Source: Rhodanobacteraceae bacterium (lineage in GTDB: Bacteria > Pseudomonadota > Gammaproteobacteria > Xanthomonadales > Rhodanobacteraceae). From it: DNA of 10,932 nt. Each line of letters opens with the position of its first letter. Position 1 is the first letter of the stretch. The position numbers were made by a program, and so were the translations under genes. The stretch covers positions 1-10,932 of the forward strand of contig JAICIW010000041.1 in the NCBI GenBank assembly GCA_025928735.1, written 5' to 3'. This document shows, piece by piece, positions 1 to 6,428 of this stretch. The notes under the pieces are model-generated. The model was not told where the DNA came from. It made no database searches and saw only the letters and a program-made list of their open reading frames with translations.

Positions 1-1
1 C

Positions 2-748
2 GACGGCACTGGTGTCCCCGTGGCGCTGGCCGCGCGGATGACCGGTGCAGGCAAGCGGGTGCCGGATACCGACTGGCACGTCGGAAAACTCTACGCATTC
101 GCGCGCGACCTCGGTGCCTCGGTGATCGCGCCGCGCTGGTCGCGCTACGTCGCCGACCTCAATCGCGATCCCGAGGGGCACAAGTTGTATCCGGGACGGA
201 CCGAAACCGCACTGGTGCCGATCACGACGTTTGCGGGCGAGGCGATCTACGCGCCGGACGACGATCCCGACGAAAAGGAAATCGAGCTGCGCACGGAACT
301 GTATTGGCATCCGTACCATGATGCGTTGGCGAGCGAACTCGCGAGGATGCGCGAACGACATCCTCGTGTCGTGCTGTGGGATGGCCATTCGATCAAAAGC
401 CGGGTGCCGATGTTCTTCGACGGGCAGTTGCCCGACTTCAATTTAGGCACCGCCAATGGCGCAAGTTGTTCGCCGGCATTGCAGGCACGCTTGACGGACG
501 TATTGCGCGAGCGTGCGGTGGGCAGCGACGGCCATTACAGCCACGTCGCCAACGGGCGCTTCAAGGGCGGCTACATCACCCGCCACTATGGCCGCCCCGA
601 TGAAGGCATCGACGCCGTGCAGCTGGAGCTCGCCCAGTACACCTACATGGACGAGGACAGTTTCGAATACCGGCCCGAACTTGCTGCGTCCGTGCAGGAT
701 GTGATTCGCGCACTGTTGCGCACCTGCATCGCTTACGCGGCAGGCTGA
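2..748 (+). CDS. hutG: N-formylglutamate deformylase HutG (5' end outside window)
   Basis: This enzyme hydrolyses N-formyl-L-glutamate to glutamate and formate, the last step of the five-step histidine degradation route, in the cytoplasm. The frame is open from base 2 and reads DGTGVP, the end of the N-terminal PHxGT-type metal-site motif, so the true start lies left of the window. The GTG at base 20 is internal. Other family landmarks are PDTDWH, SRYVADLNRDP, WDGHSIKSRVP, LPDFNLGTANGASC and the C-terminal GGYITRHYGRP followed by QLELAQYTYMDE. About 248 residues are visible, nearly the whole family length. It is the only plus-strand gene here, and its last 16 bases overlap the end of the opposing membrane-protein gene. 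The other hut genes presumably lie to the left. The family call is secure. Confidence 0.95.
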   Translation, partial: DGTGVPVALAARMTGAGKRVPDTDWHVGKLYAFARDLGASVIAPRWSRYVADLNRDPEGHKLYPGRTETALVPITTFAGEAIYAPDDDPDEKEIELRTELYWHPYHDALASELARMRERHPRVVLWDGHSIKSRVPMFFDGQLPDFNLGTANGASCSPALQARLTDVLRERAVGSDGHYSHVANGRFKGGYITRHYGRPDEGIDAVQLELAQYTYMDEDSFEYRPELAASVQDVIRALLRTCIAYAAG

Positions 749-1164
749 CGCATCCGCGGCGCGACGCGCGGCCCGGCGGGGGCGAAGCCGAGCACGGCCG
801 AGAGCGCCAGCGCCAGCCCGCCCAGCACCACGAACACGCTCCAGAACGCTTCGTGCATGTATGAAAGCGCCGTGACGCCCGTCGCCAGATAGAACAGGCC
901 AATGGTGCAGGGCGCGAACAGCGCGCCGCGTTCACCACGCATGGCCATCCATGCGCCCCGGATCACCAGCACGCCGAACACCAGCATGCATCCACCGCAG
1001 AAGTACCAGACGAGATAGATCAACTTGTCCGTGTGCATATCGATCGCCAGCGATGCGAGACCGGCATCGAGTGCCTTGCGGCCCATGAAGCTGTGGCCGA
1101 ACGCGCCGAGGCCGATCAGCAACCCTGTGAGGGCAAGCAACATCGAAGCGAATTTGCGAAGCAT
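733..1164 (-). CDS. Small four-helix inner-membrane protein, function unknown
   Basis: This is a 143-residue hydrophobic protein with about four predicted membrane segments, at residues 6-24, 47-70, 80-101 and 106-128, and a short basic C-terminal tail. I do not recognise a characterised family. The segment LGAFGHSF near the end of helix 1 resembles uncharacterised small membrane proteins of Proteobacteria. The ATG start is supported by a strong ribosome binding site, AAGGAGA, about seven bases upstream. It lies 48 bases after the SRPBCC gene on the same strand with no terminator visible between them, so it is probably the third gene of the ArsR-controlled unit. Its 3' end overlaps hutG by 16 bases in convergent orientation. 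Function cannot be inferred beyond membrane location. Confidence 0.8.
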   Translation of the reverse strand: MLRKFASMLLALTGLLIGLGAFGHSFMGRKALDAGLASLAIDMHTDKLIYLVWYFCGGCMLVFGVLVIRGAWMAMRGERGALFAPCTIGLFYLATGVTALSYMHEAFWSVFVVLGGLALALSAVLGFAPAGPRVAPRMRQPAA

Positions 1165-1212
1165 GGCGGCTCTCCTTCGAAAGGTGCAGCAAACGCGTTT
1201 CCGCGGCGGTGC

Positions 1213-1689
1213 TCAGACGGTCTCTGCCGACTCGCCGTACGCGGTCAGCAGCTTCGGCCAGCCTTTCTCGACGCTGTCGCGGATGTTCCGACCCGCCTCG
1301 CCGTGGCGCTCGAAATGGCGGTGCTCGAATTCCACCCGCGTGCGTGTCGGCGCCTCTTCGATGAAGCGCACCTCGTATTCGCTGGCATGCGCGAGATCGG
1401 GATCGAATTGCCAGTCGCCGCCGATGCCCCATGACACCACCAGTCGCGCGGGCGGCTCCCACACCAGCACCCGTCCCCAGTCGCATTCCGCGCCGTGGAT
1501 GCCGCGCTCGAATACGCGGCCGCCTTCACGCGGTTCCATTACCACTTCCTCCAATGGTTCCGTGCCGATGTGATGGTCGCGAAACCACCAGGTGTCGATG
1601 CCGCGCGTGAACACGTCGAACGCGTGTCCGCGGGACGCTTCCACGGTGATCGTGTGGCGCACGGAAGGAACGCTGGCGACGACGTTCAT
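1213..1689 (-). CDS. SRPBCC (AHSA1-like) domain protein
   Basis: This 158-residue protein has the START/Bet v 1-like (SRPBCC) fold of the AHSA1 family, a helix-grip barrel that usually binds a small hydrophobic ligand. Visible landmarks are the N-terminal strand HTITVEASRGHAFDVFT, then WW and an acidic/glycine-rich turn (EPREGGRVFER). After these come VLVWEPPARLVVSWGI and EVRFIEEAPTRTRVEFEHRHFERHG, and a C-terminal amphipathic helix with GWPKLLTAYGE. The ATG overlaps the stop of the ArsR gene (ATGA) and is preceded by AAGGAG about eight bases upstream, inside the ArsR reading frame, so the two are translationally coupled. ArsR plus SRPBCC pairs are common in bacteria, and the SRPBCC partner is generally of unknown substrate. 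Ligand and reaction are unknown here. Confidence 0.9.
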   Translation of the reverse strand: MNVVASVPSVRHTITVEASRGHAFDVFTRGIDTWWFRDHHIGTEPLEEVVMEPREGGRVFERGIHGAECDWGRVLVWEPPARLVVSWGIGGDWQFDPDLAHASEYEVRFIEEAPTRTRVEFEHRHFERHGEAGRNIRDSVEKGWPKLLTAYGESAETV

Positions 1690-2009
1690 CGGGATTGCTC
1701 CTTCGCGGATCTTTCCGCAGCGTGTTTGAAGGCCTGCAAGGATTCCTGCCAGAACTGGTCGAAATAATCGCGCAGGCCGGCCACGCCATCGACATCGATC
1801 CGGTAAATCTGGCGGTTGGCGGCCCGCTGGCTGGTGACGAGGCCCACGTGCTTGAGCACCTTGAGATGCTGGGATACGGCCGAGCGTGTCACCGGCAGGC
1901 TGCGCGCGATCTCCCCGACCGCGAGCGGCCCGCGTTCGAGGCGTTCGAAGATCGCCATGCGGGTGGGGTCGCCCAGTGCCTGCACGCGCAATTTAAGGTT
2001 AGTCCTCAC
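1686..2009 (-). CDS. ArsR-family transcriptional repressor without metal-binding cysteines
   Basis: This is a winged-helix DNA-binding protein of about 107 residues. The ArsR signature is clear: ALGDPTRMAIFERL, then the helix-turn-helix GEIARSLPVTRSAVSQHLKVLKHVGLV and the wing SQRAANRQIYRID. It contains no cysteine, so it lacks the ELCVCDL-type metal site and probably answers to another signal. The frame as given begins at a GTG at 2009, the first possible start after an in-frame stop. However, the predicted promoter would start transcription near 2011, making that start almost leaderless. A TTG at 1991 (giving MRVQALGDPTRM, a more typical N-terminus) follows GAGGA at 2003-2007 with a slightly long spacer and is a serious alternative. 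It overlaps the SRPBCC gene by four bases and likely represses its own operon through the GTTAG/CTAAC repeats just upstream. Confidence 0.92.
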   Translation of the reverse strand: MRTNLKLRVQALGDPTRMAIFERLERGPLAVGEIARSLPVTRSAVSQHLKVLKHVGLVTSQRAANRQIYRIDVDGVAGLRDYFDQFWQESLQAFKHAAERSAKEQSR

Positions 2010-2031
2010 TAACCGTTAGTCTACGCTAACG
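1997..2031. promoter_or_regulatory. Tandem inverted-repeat operator of the ArsR unit
   Basis: Two perfect inverted repeats lie back to back. The first is GGTTAGT-CCTC-ACTAACC (1997-2014). The second is CGTTAG-TCTACG-CTAACG (2014-2031). They share the GTTAG/CTAAC half-site, and their centres are 17 bases apart. The second repeat covers the predicted -10 box and the first covers the predicted transcription start and the GTG start codon. This is the arrangement expected for an autorepressing ArsR dimer binding at two sites. The repeats are read directly; the binding protein is inferred. Confidence 0.75.
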
Positions 2032-2045
2032 TAGGCCGGTGTCAA
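2018..2045 (-). promoter_or_regulatory. Sigma-70-type promoter for the ArsR-SRPBCC-membrane protein unit
   Basis: On the minus strand a perfect -35 box TTGACA (2045-2040) is followed after 16 bases by TAGACT (2023-2018), which matches four of six -10 consensus positions. The predicted start of transcription is near 2011, almost on top of the GTG of the ArsR gene. The -10 box lies inside the inverted repeat 2014-2031, which fits repression by occlusion. Confidence 0.6.
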
Positions 2046-2090
2046 GGCAGCAACGCGAGGTTTCAAAACGGGGGTATGTGAATCGCCGGA

Positions 2091-2513
2091 TCAGCGTACG
2101 CGCGCGATGCACTTCAATTCGATCGCAATCGGCGTCGGCAGCGCGGTGATGCCGAGCGTGGTGCGGCAGGGCGCGGCCGCGGGATCGGGAAAGTATTCGG
2201 CCCAGACCGCGTTGTAGGCCTCGAAATCGAGCGCCATGTCGGTGAGGAACACGGTCACGTCGACAAGGTCTTCCCAGCGCGCGCCGCATGCCTCAAGCAC
2301 TGCTCGCACATTGGCGAACACCTGGCGGGTCTGGGTCGCGATGTCATGCGTCACCAGGGTGCCGCGCGGATTGAAGACATTGCCGGGAATCGCGTTGCTG
2401 CCGGGTGTGCGCGGTCCGATCCCGGACAGGAACAGCAGGTCGCCGACGCGCCGCGCGTGCGGATAGGCGCCGATCGGAGCTGGGGCGGAATCGGTGGAGG
2501 CGCTGTCGCTCAT
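2091..2513 (-). CDS. RidA-family protein, probable 2-aminomuconate deaminase
   Basis: This 140-residue protein belongs to the RidA/YjgF family. The landmarks are YPHARRVGDLLFLSGIGPR, the helix TRQVFANVRAVLEACG, then VDVTVFLTDM, the Arg of APCRTTL (residue 117) and the Glu of IELKCIA (residue 132). The last two sit where family members hold their substrate carboxylate and catalytic water. The N-terminal PxGxYPHxRRxGDxLFxSG layout is closer to 2-aminomuconate deaminases (AmnD/NbaF: 2-aminomuconate to 4-oxalocrotonate plus ammonia) than to housekeeping RidA. A semialdehyde dehydrogenase of the same pathway lies nearby on the same strand. The ATG overlaps the stop of the preceding exported-protein gene (ATGA), and no good ribosome binding site is seen, so translation is probably coupled. 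A general enamine/imine deaminase remains the alternative. Confidence 0.8.
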   Translation of the reverse strand: MSDSASTDSAPAPIGAYPHARRVGDLLFLSGIGPRTPGSNAIPGNVFNPRGTLVTHDIATQTRQVFANVRAVLEACGARWEDLVDVTVFLTDMALDFEAYNAVWAEYFPDPAAAPCRTTLGITALPTPIAIELKCIARVR

Positions 2514-3952
2514 GGTTTCTGGCAGGAGACGGTCCCGGAATGGATTTTTGCGATTGCGACGTTGCAGGTAGTCGCGTCCAACAGGCCTTGCGGATCGCCG
2601 GTCAGCGATTGCCCGGGCGTTTTCACGTCGATGACCTGATTGCCGATCCGCTGGCCACGTTCGTCGGTGATCGTGAGTCGATAGCGGTGGCCGGGCCGCA
2701 GATAAAGCTGTCCGATCGGGATGCTGTAGTCGCCTTGGGTGATTTTGATGTCATTGATGGTCGTCAATGGCACCGGGTCGAGCACCATGCGGTCGGCCGG
2801 AATCGCGTCGTCGCCTTCATCGGCGTAGCGCGCTGCGACCATGCACGGCCAGTGCCGCTGGCAGAGGTTGCCGCTGACGGTGAACGGTACGCGCGCGCCC
2901 CACAGCTCCAGCCAGGTCGGGCGATCGTAGACGAAATGCTCCTGCGGAAAGATCACACTGACATCGTAGCCCGGACGCAGCGACCATGCCTTCGCATTCT
3001 TGTTGATGAACACCATCGGTTGCGTCGGATGAAGGCTGCCGACGATCGGGCCGTAATCCGGATGGTTCATGCCGCTGTCCTGATGCGGAATCAGGATGGT
3101 CTGTTCGACCGACAGCGGTGTGATGCCCGAATCCTTCATGAAGTGCTCGGCCATCGATTCGGCGCCGAGGAACTGGCCGGTTTTCTGGATGTGGGCGTAA
3201 CCGGCGTTGACGACCACTTTCGCGTTCGGGTCGGCTTTCAATATTTTCCAGAGGTTTTCCGCCTGCTGCGCTTCGCGCGCGTTGCCGGTGTGGTCGGGGT
3301 CGGCTTCGTAGGCGACCACCTTGTAGCCCAGCTTCAGCGCGGTGCGTACCATTTCCGCGTAGACCGGTTCGCGGGTGTAGAAACCGCTGGCGGCGATGGG
3401 ATAGCCGCGTTTGTTCAGCGCATCGATGTCGGTGCGATAGAGCGTTTCCACCGCGAACACATTGAAGCCTTGCTCGCGCAGCGGCTTCAACAGGCGCACG
3501 GTGAGCGTGCGCGTCAGCGCGATGTTGTGCGCTTCGTTGAGGAATACTACCCGGTACTTTTTCGCCAATTGCGGGATGTAGTCCAGCGCCGGCACCGCAT
3601 GCCAGCCCGGCTGGGCCAGCGGCGAAGGCACATCGTCGACAAGCGGTTTCTGCTGGATCGAAAAGCCCAGTTCCGCGTCCTTGTAATCGCCGATGAAGCT
3701 CTGGTACCACGACAGGTATTGGCCGAAGATTGCGCGGAACGCAGGCTTGCCGTCGGACGCGTAGGCGCGGCGCATCACCTGGTACTGCGCCAGCAGGTCC
3801 TTGCGGCCGTGGGCGCGCTTCATGATCGCGTCCGACTTGTCCATGGCCTCGACCTGCTGTTCGCGCCACGTCGCAGGCACCTGCGCGACCGCGGTGGTTG
3901 CGAATCCGGCCAGCAGCAACATGACGAGGCAAGGTATGCGCAGGCGTTTCAT
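2510..3952 (-). CDS. Exported EreA/ChaN-like superfamily protein, function unknown
   Basis: This 480-residue protein starts with a clear signal peptide: basic MKRLR, a hydrophobic stretch and a likely cut after AVAQ at residue 24. It should therefore be periplasmic or secreted. Residues 130-290 carry a motif series like the EreA/ChaN/TIKI group of hydrolase-like or haem-binding proteins. In order these are VVFLNEAHN (Glu140, His142), VFAVETL (Glu169), VVAYEAD (Glu216), NAREAQQAENL (Arg226, Glu227) and VVVNAGYAHI (His254). The conserved acidic and histidine residues suggest a metal or haem site. Before it lies a helical segment (25-125), and after it a probably beta-rich segment (290-480) with a Cys pair (NLCQRHWPC) that could form a disulphide. 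No ribosome binding site is obvious. Its end overlaps the RidA gene by four bases. The substrate is unknown, and the superfamily call rests on motif spacing alone. Confidence 0.75.
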   Translation of the reverse strand: MKRLRIPCLVMLLLAGFATTAVAQVPATWREQQVEAMDKSDAIMKRAHGRKDLLAQYQVMRRAYASDGKPAFRAIFGQYLSWYQSFIGDYKDAELGFSIQQKPLVDDVPSPLAQPGWHAVPALDYIPQLAKKYRVVFLNEAHNIALTRTLTVRLLKPLREQGFNVFAVETLYRTDIDALNKRGYPIAASGFYTREPVYAEMVRTALKLGYKVVAYEADPDHTGNAREAQQAENLWKILKADPNAKVVVNAGYAHIQKTGQFLGAESMAEHFMKDSGITPLSVEQTILIPHQDSGMNHPDYGPIVGSLHPTQPMVFINKNAKAWSLRPGYDVSVIFPQEHFVYDRPTWLELWGARVPFTVSGNLCQRHWPCMVAARYADEGDDAIPADRMVLDPVPLTTINDIKITQGDYSIPIGQLYLRPGHRYRLTITDERGQRIGNQVIDVKTPGQSLTGDPQGLLDATTCNVAIAKIHSGTVSCQKP

Positions 3953-4003
3953 GGTTCGGCGACCGGTCGCGTGGATGTCGATGACGTTACGTGAACAGGA
4001 GCC

Positions 4004-4023
4004 TCGAAGCTTCGATGCGCATC
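4004..4023. repeat. Two overlapping short palindromes between exported-protein and carbonic anhydrase genes
   Basis: TCGAAGCTTCGA (4004-4015) and GATGCGCATC (4014-4023) are perfect palindromes that share two bases. They lie in the 78-base gap just downstream of the carbonic anhydrase stop and about 50 bases upstream of the exported-protein start. There is no T-run on the minus strand, so this is not a standard terminator. It may be a regulator site or chance. Confidence 0.3.
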
Positions 4024-4030
4024 AAAACGT

Positions 4031-4684
4031 TCATGCGGACGTGGTGGTCAATCCCGCCAGTGCTTGTCCGTAGGCCGATTCGAGGGCGTCGAATTGTCCG
4101 ACCGCCATGCCAAGGTCGTGAATGCAGCCGTCGGACAAACCATAACACCATCCGTGCACCGTCAGCGCCTGCCCGCGATCCCATGCGTCGCGCACGATGG
4201 TGGTGTGGCAGGCATTGGTGACCTGTTCGATCACGTTGAGCTCGCACAGGCGGTCGTGGCGCCGCGCGGGCGGTTCGGCGTCGACCAACGCCTGATGGCG
4301 TTCCAGCGTGTCGCCGATGTAGCGCAACCAGTTGTCGATCAGGCCCAGGCGGTCGCCCCTCAACGCGGCGGCCACGCCACCGCAGCCGTAGTGGCCCGTG
4401 ATCATGATGTGCTCGACCTTCAGCACATCCACCGCGAACTGCATCACCGACAGGCAGTTCATGTCCGAGTGCAGCACGAGGTTCGAGATGTTCCGGTGCA
4501 CGAACACCTCGCCCGGATCGATGCCGAGGATCTGGTTGGCGGGCACGCGCGAATCCGAGCAGCCGATCCACAGGTATTTCGGCGTCTGCTGTTTCGACAA
4601 GCGTTCGAAGAATCCGGGGTCCTGTGCGCGGATCGCTTGCGACCAGCGCTGATTGTTTTCGAGCAGTTCTTGCGGTGATGGCAT
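4031..4684 (-). CDS. can: Beta-carbonic anhydrase (Can type)
   Basis: This zinc enzyme interconverts carbon dioxide and bicarbonate in the cytoplasm. The ATG at 4684 gives 217 residues starting MPSPQELLENNQRW, close to the 220 of E. coli Can. The open frame continues upstream to 4840, but that extension reads through repeats and looks non-coding. Zinc ligands and the Asp-Arg dyad are in place: Cys42, Asp44 and Arg46 in IGCSDSR, and His98 and Cys101 in GHYGCGG. The bicarbonate-inhibition triad known from the Haemophilus enzyme is also present (Trp39, Arg64, Tyr181), so it should be the allosteric type. The ribosome binding site is weak. It lies between genes of probable aminomuconate metabolism, downstream of a repeat cluster. 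The carbon dioxide released in that pathway could be a reason for the linkage, but this is inference. Confidence 0.95.
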   Translation of the reverse strand: MPSPQELLENNQRWSQAIRAQDPGFFERLSKQQTPKYLWIGCSDSRVPANQILGIDPGEVFVHRNISNLVLHSDMNCLSVMQFAVDVLKVEHIMITGHYGCGGVAAALRGDRLGLIDNWLRYIGDTLERHQALVDAEPPARRHDRLCELNVIEQVTNACHTTIVRDAWDRGQALTVHGWCYGLSDGCIHDLGMAVGQFDALESAYGQALAGLTTTSA

Positions 4685-4694
4685 TGGGGGTCCA

Positions 4695-4856
4695 GTAAGT
4701 CGGCGGCTGCGCCGCCTGCAAATGGTAAAGGGTAAACGGAAAAGCGGCGGTACGAGTCTGGTTCGGCGGGGCTTCCACTGACTCTTTGCAGCGCCGCAGG
4801 CGCGACTTCCAGCGAGCGCAGCGAGCGACTTACCGTGCAATCCCGGCGCGACTTAC
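4695..4856. repeat. Cluster of REP-like repeats in inverted orientation
   Basis: Three related units of about 25 bases start with GTAAGTCG or GAAGTCG and continue into a GC-rich core. Unit A (plus strand, 4695-4719) forms the hairpin GGCGGC-TGC-GCCGCC. Unit C (minus strand, 4788-4810) has core CGCC-TGC-GGCG. Unit B (minus strand, 4809-4833) has the variant core CTCGCTGCGCTCG. A fourth GTAAGTCG (minus strand, 4849-4856) contains the stop codon of the aldehyde dehydrogenase. A and C face each other, as in a REP doublet (REPIN). There is no T-run after the hairpins. The cluster fills the gap between the dehydrogenase and carbonic anhydrase genes. Confidence 0.6.
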
Positions 4857-4864
4857 CGCGCAAT
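4825..4864. repeat. Tandem near-duplicate of the 3' end of the dehydrogenase gene
   Basis: GCGACTTACCGTGCAAT (4825-4841) and GCGACTTACCGCGCAAT (4848-4864) match at 16 of 17 bases with a period of 23. The second copy contains the last codons and stop of the dehydrogenase, read on the minus strand as ...ATTGCGCGGTAA. The first copy is therefore a duplicated gene end lying just downstream of the gene. Confidence 0.65.
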
Positions 4865-6301
4865 GCAAACATTCTTCGGCTCGGTGAAAAACCGCAGCGC
4901 GTCCACGCCGCCTTCGCGGCCCATGCCGGAATGTTTGACGCCGCCGAATGGTGTACGCAGGTCGCGCAGCATCCAGCAGTTCACCCACACGATTCCGAAA
5001 TCGATGCGTTCAGCGACGCGATGCGCGCGCGCAAGTTCACGCGTCCACAGCGAAGCGGCCAAACCGTAGTCGGTGCTATTGGCGATCGCGATGGCTTGAT
5101 CTTCGGAATCGAACGGAATCAGCGTCACGACTGGCCCGAAGATTTCCTCGCGATTGGTCGCGCAATCCTGCGGCAAGCCTTCGATCAAGGTCGGCGCGAT
5201 GAACCAGCCATCGGCACAGCGGCCTTCGAGTTTCACAGCGTTGCCGCCGGTCAGTATTTTCCCGTCTTCCTTTTGCGCACGCGCGATGCAGCCCATCACT
5301 TTCTCGAAGTGCGGCTTCGACACCAGGGCGCCGAGGTCGCTGGCTTCATCGTCCGGGTCGCCGACGCGCAACGCCTTCACCTTGGCGAGATAGCGCTGCC
5401 TGAAATCACCGTAGATCGAACGCTCGACCAGCAACCGCGATCCGCACAGGCAGATTTCGCCCTGGTTGGAAAAACCCGAGCGCACGATCGTGTCGAGATT
5501 GGCGTCGGAAAGATCCGCGTCGGCGAACACGATCGCCGGATTCTTGCCGCCCATTTCCAGCGACACCTTCTTGAATTGCTTTGCCGCAGATTCGGCGATG
5601 AACGCGCCGGTACGGGTCGAACCTGTGAACGATACGGCCTTGATCCCTGGGTGTTCGACGATGGTCTGCCCGACCTTCGGCCCCAAGCCGTGCACGATGT
5701 TCAGCACGCCGGCCGGCAAGCCGCATTCGATTGCGAGTTCCGACAACCGGAACGCGGTGAACGGCGTGATTTCCGACGGTTTCGCGACCACCGTGTTGCC
5801 GGCGGCGAGCGCCGGCGCGATCTTCCAGGTGAAAAGATAAAGCGGCAGGTTCCACGGCGAAATGCAGCCGACCGTGCCCAGCGGTTGGCGCAATGTGATG
5901 TTGATCGCGCGTGCATCGACGTGGGATTCGCCCGGCCATTGCGTGATCGCCTCGGCGAAGAAGCGCAGGTTCGAAACCGCGCGCGGAATGTCCACGCTGC
6001 GCGCGAGTTTCACGGGCTTGCCATTGTCGCGCGATTCCTCACGCGCCAATTCATCGAGTCTCGTTTCCACCGCATCGGCAAGTCGGTGCAGATGCCTGGC
6101 GCGTTCACTCGCGGACAATGCTGCCCACGCTGGTGCTGCGCGCGCCGCCGCCGCGACGGCGGCTTCCACGTCGCGACTATCGGAATCCGGACAACGCGCA
6201 TACACCATTCCGGTCGCGGGCTCGAACACGTCCAAATACACGCCGCTTGCGGGTGCGGCGAGCTTGCCATCGATCAGGTTGGCCAGCGTGATGATTTTCA
6301 T
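4853..6301 (-). CDS. Aldehyde dehydrogenase, probable 2-aminomuconate 6-semialdehyde dehydrogenase
   Basis: This NAD-dependent aldehyde dehydrogenase has 482 residues, full length for the family. Catalytic residues are visible: Asn151 in SPWNLP, Glu249 in VSLEMGGKNP and the nucleophile Cys284 in NQGEICLCGSR. The late motif WMLRDLRTPFGG places Arg446 where the 2-aminomuconate/2-hydroxymuconate semialdehyde dehydrogenases hold the substrate carboxylate, and the GREGGVDALRFFTEPKNVCI tail also fits that subfamily. The expected reaction is 2-aminomuconate semialdehyde to 2-aminomuconate in tryptophan breakdown through 3-hydroxyanthranilate. 2-Hydroxymuconate semialdehyde (catechol meta-cleavage) is the alternative. 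A probable 2-aminomuconate deaminase three genes downstream on the same strand favours the first. The ATG start gives the usual N-terminus, but no strong ribosome binding site or promoter is visible upstream. The stop codon lies inside a REP-like repeat. Confidence 0.88.
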   Translation of the reverse strand: MKIITLANLIDGKLAAPASGVYLDVFEPATGMVYARCPDSDSRDVEAAVAAAARAAPAWAALSASERARHLHRLADAVETRLDELAREESRDNGKPVKLARSVDIPRAVSNLRFFAEAITQWPGESHVDARAINITLRQPLGTVGCISPWNLPLYLFTWKIAPALAAGNTVVAKPSEITPFTAFRLSELAIECGLPAGVLNIVHGLGPKVGQTIVEHPGIKAVSFTGSTRTGAFIAESAAKQFKKVSLEMGGKNPAIVFADADLSDANLDTIVRSGFSNQGEICLCGSRLLVERSIYGDFRQRYLAKVKALRVGDPDDEASDLGALVSKPHFEKVMGCIARAQKEDGKILTGGNAVKLEGRCADGWFIAPTLIEGLPQDCATNREEIFGPVVTLIPFDSEDQAIAIANSTDYGLAASLWTRELARAHRVAERIDFGIVWVNCWMLRDLRTPFGGVKHSGMGREGGVDALRFFTEPKNVCIAR

Positions 6302-6383
6302 TGCGCAAGCTTAGCGCATGGAATCCGTCTCCCAGAGGCGGAGCGTAGCGCCGAGCGTGTAGCGCTGGGTGCGGATGCGGGAC

Positions 6384-6416
6384 GTTTGCCGTGTCCACCT
6401 GCGGCACACGACAAAC
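6384..6416. repeat. Imperfect inverted repeat upstream of the aldehyde dehydrogenase
   Basis: GTTTGCCGTG (6384-6393) and CACGACAAAC (6407-6416) are inverted copies matching at nine of ten positions, separated by 13 bases. They lie 83-115 bases upstream of the dehydrogenase start and downstream of the TPR gene. This could be an operator or a weak hairpin. Confidence 0.35.
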
Positions 6417-6428
6417 CTTGCTTTATCG

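Noticed and set aside
2405..3994. A plus-strand open frame of 529 codons opposite the exported protein
   Set aside because: It is antisense to a gene with a signal peptide and conserved motifs, and its composition is that of a GC-rich shadow frame.
4685..4840. A 52-residue N-terminal extension of the carbonic anhydrase
   Set aside because: The extension is translated from the repeat cluster and lacks family similarity. The ATG at 4684 gives the normal N-terminus and residue numbering matching the E. coli enzyme.
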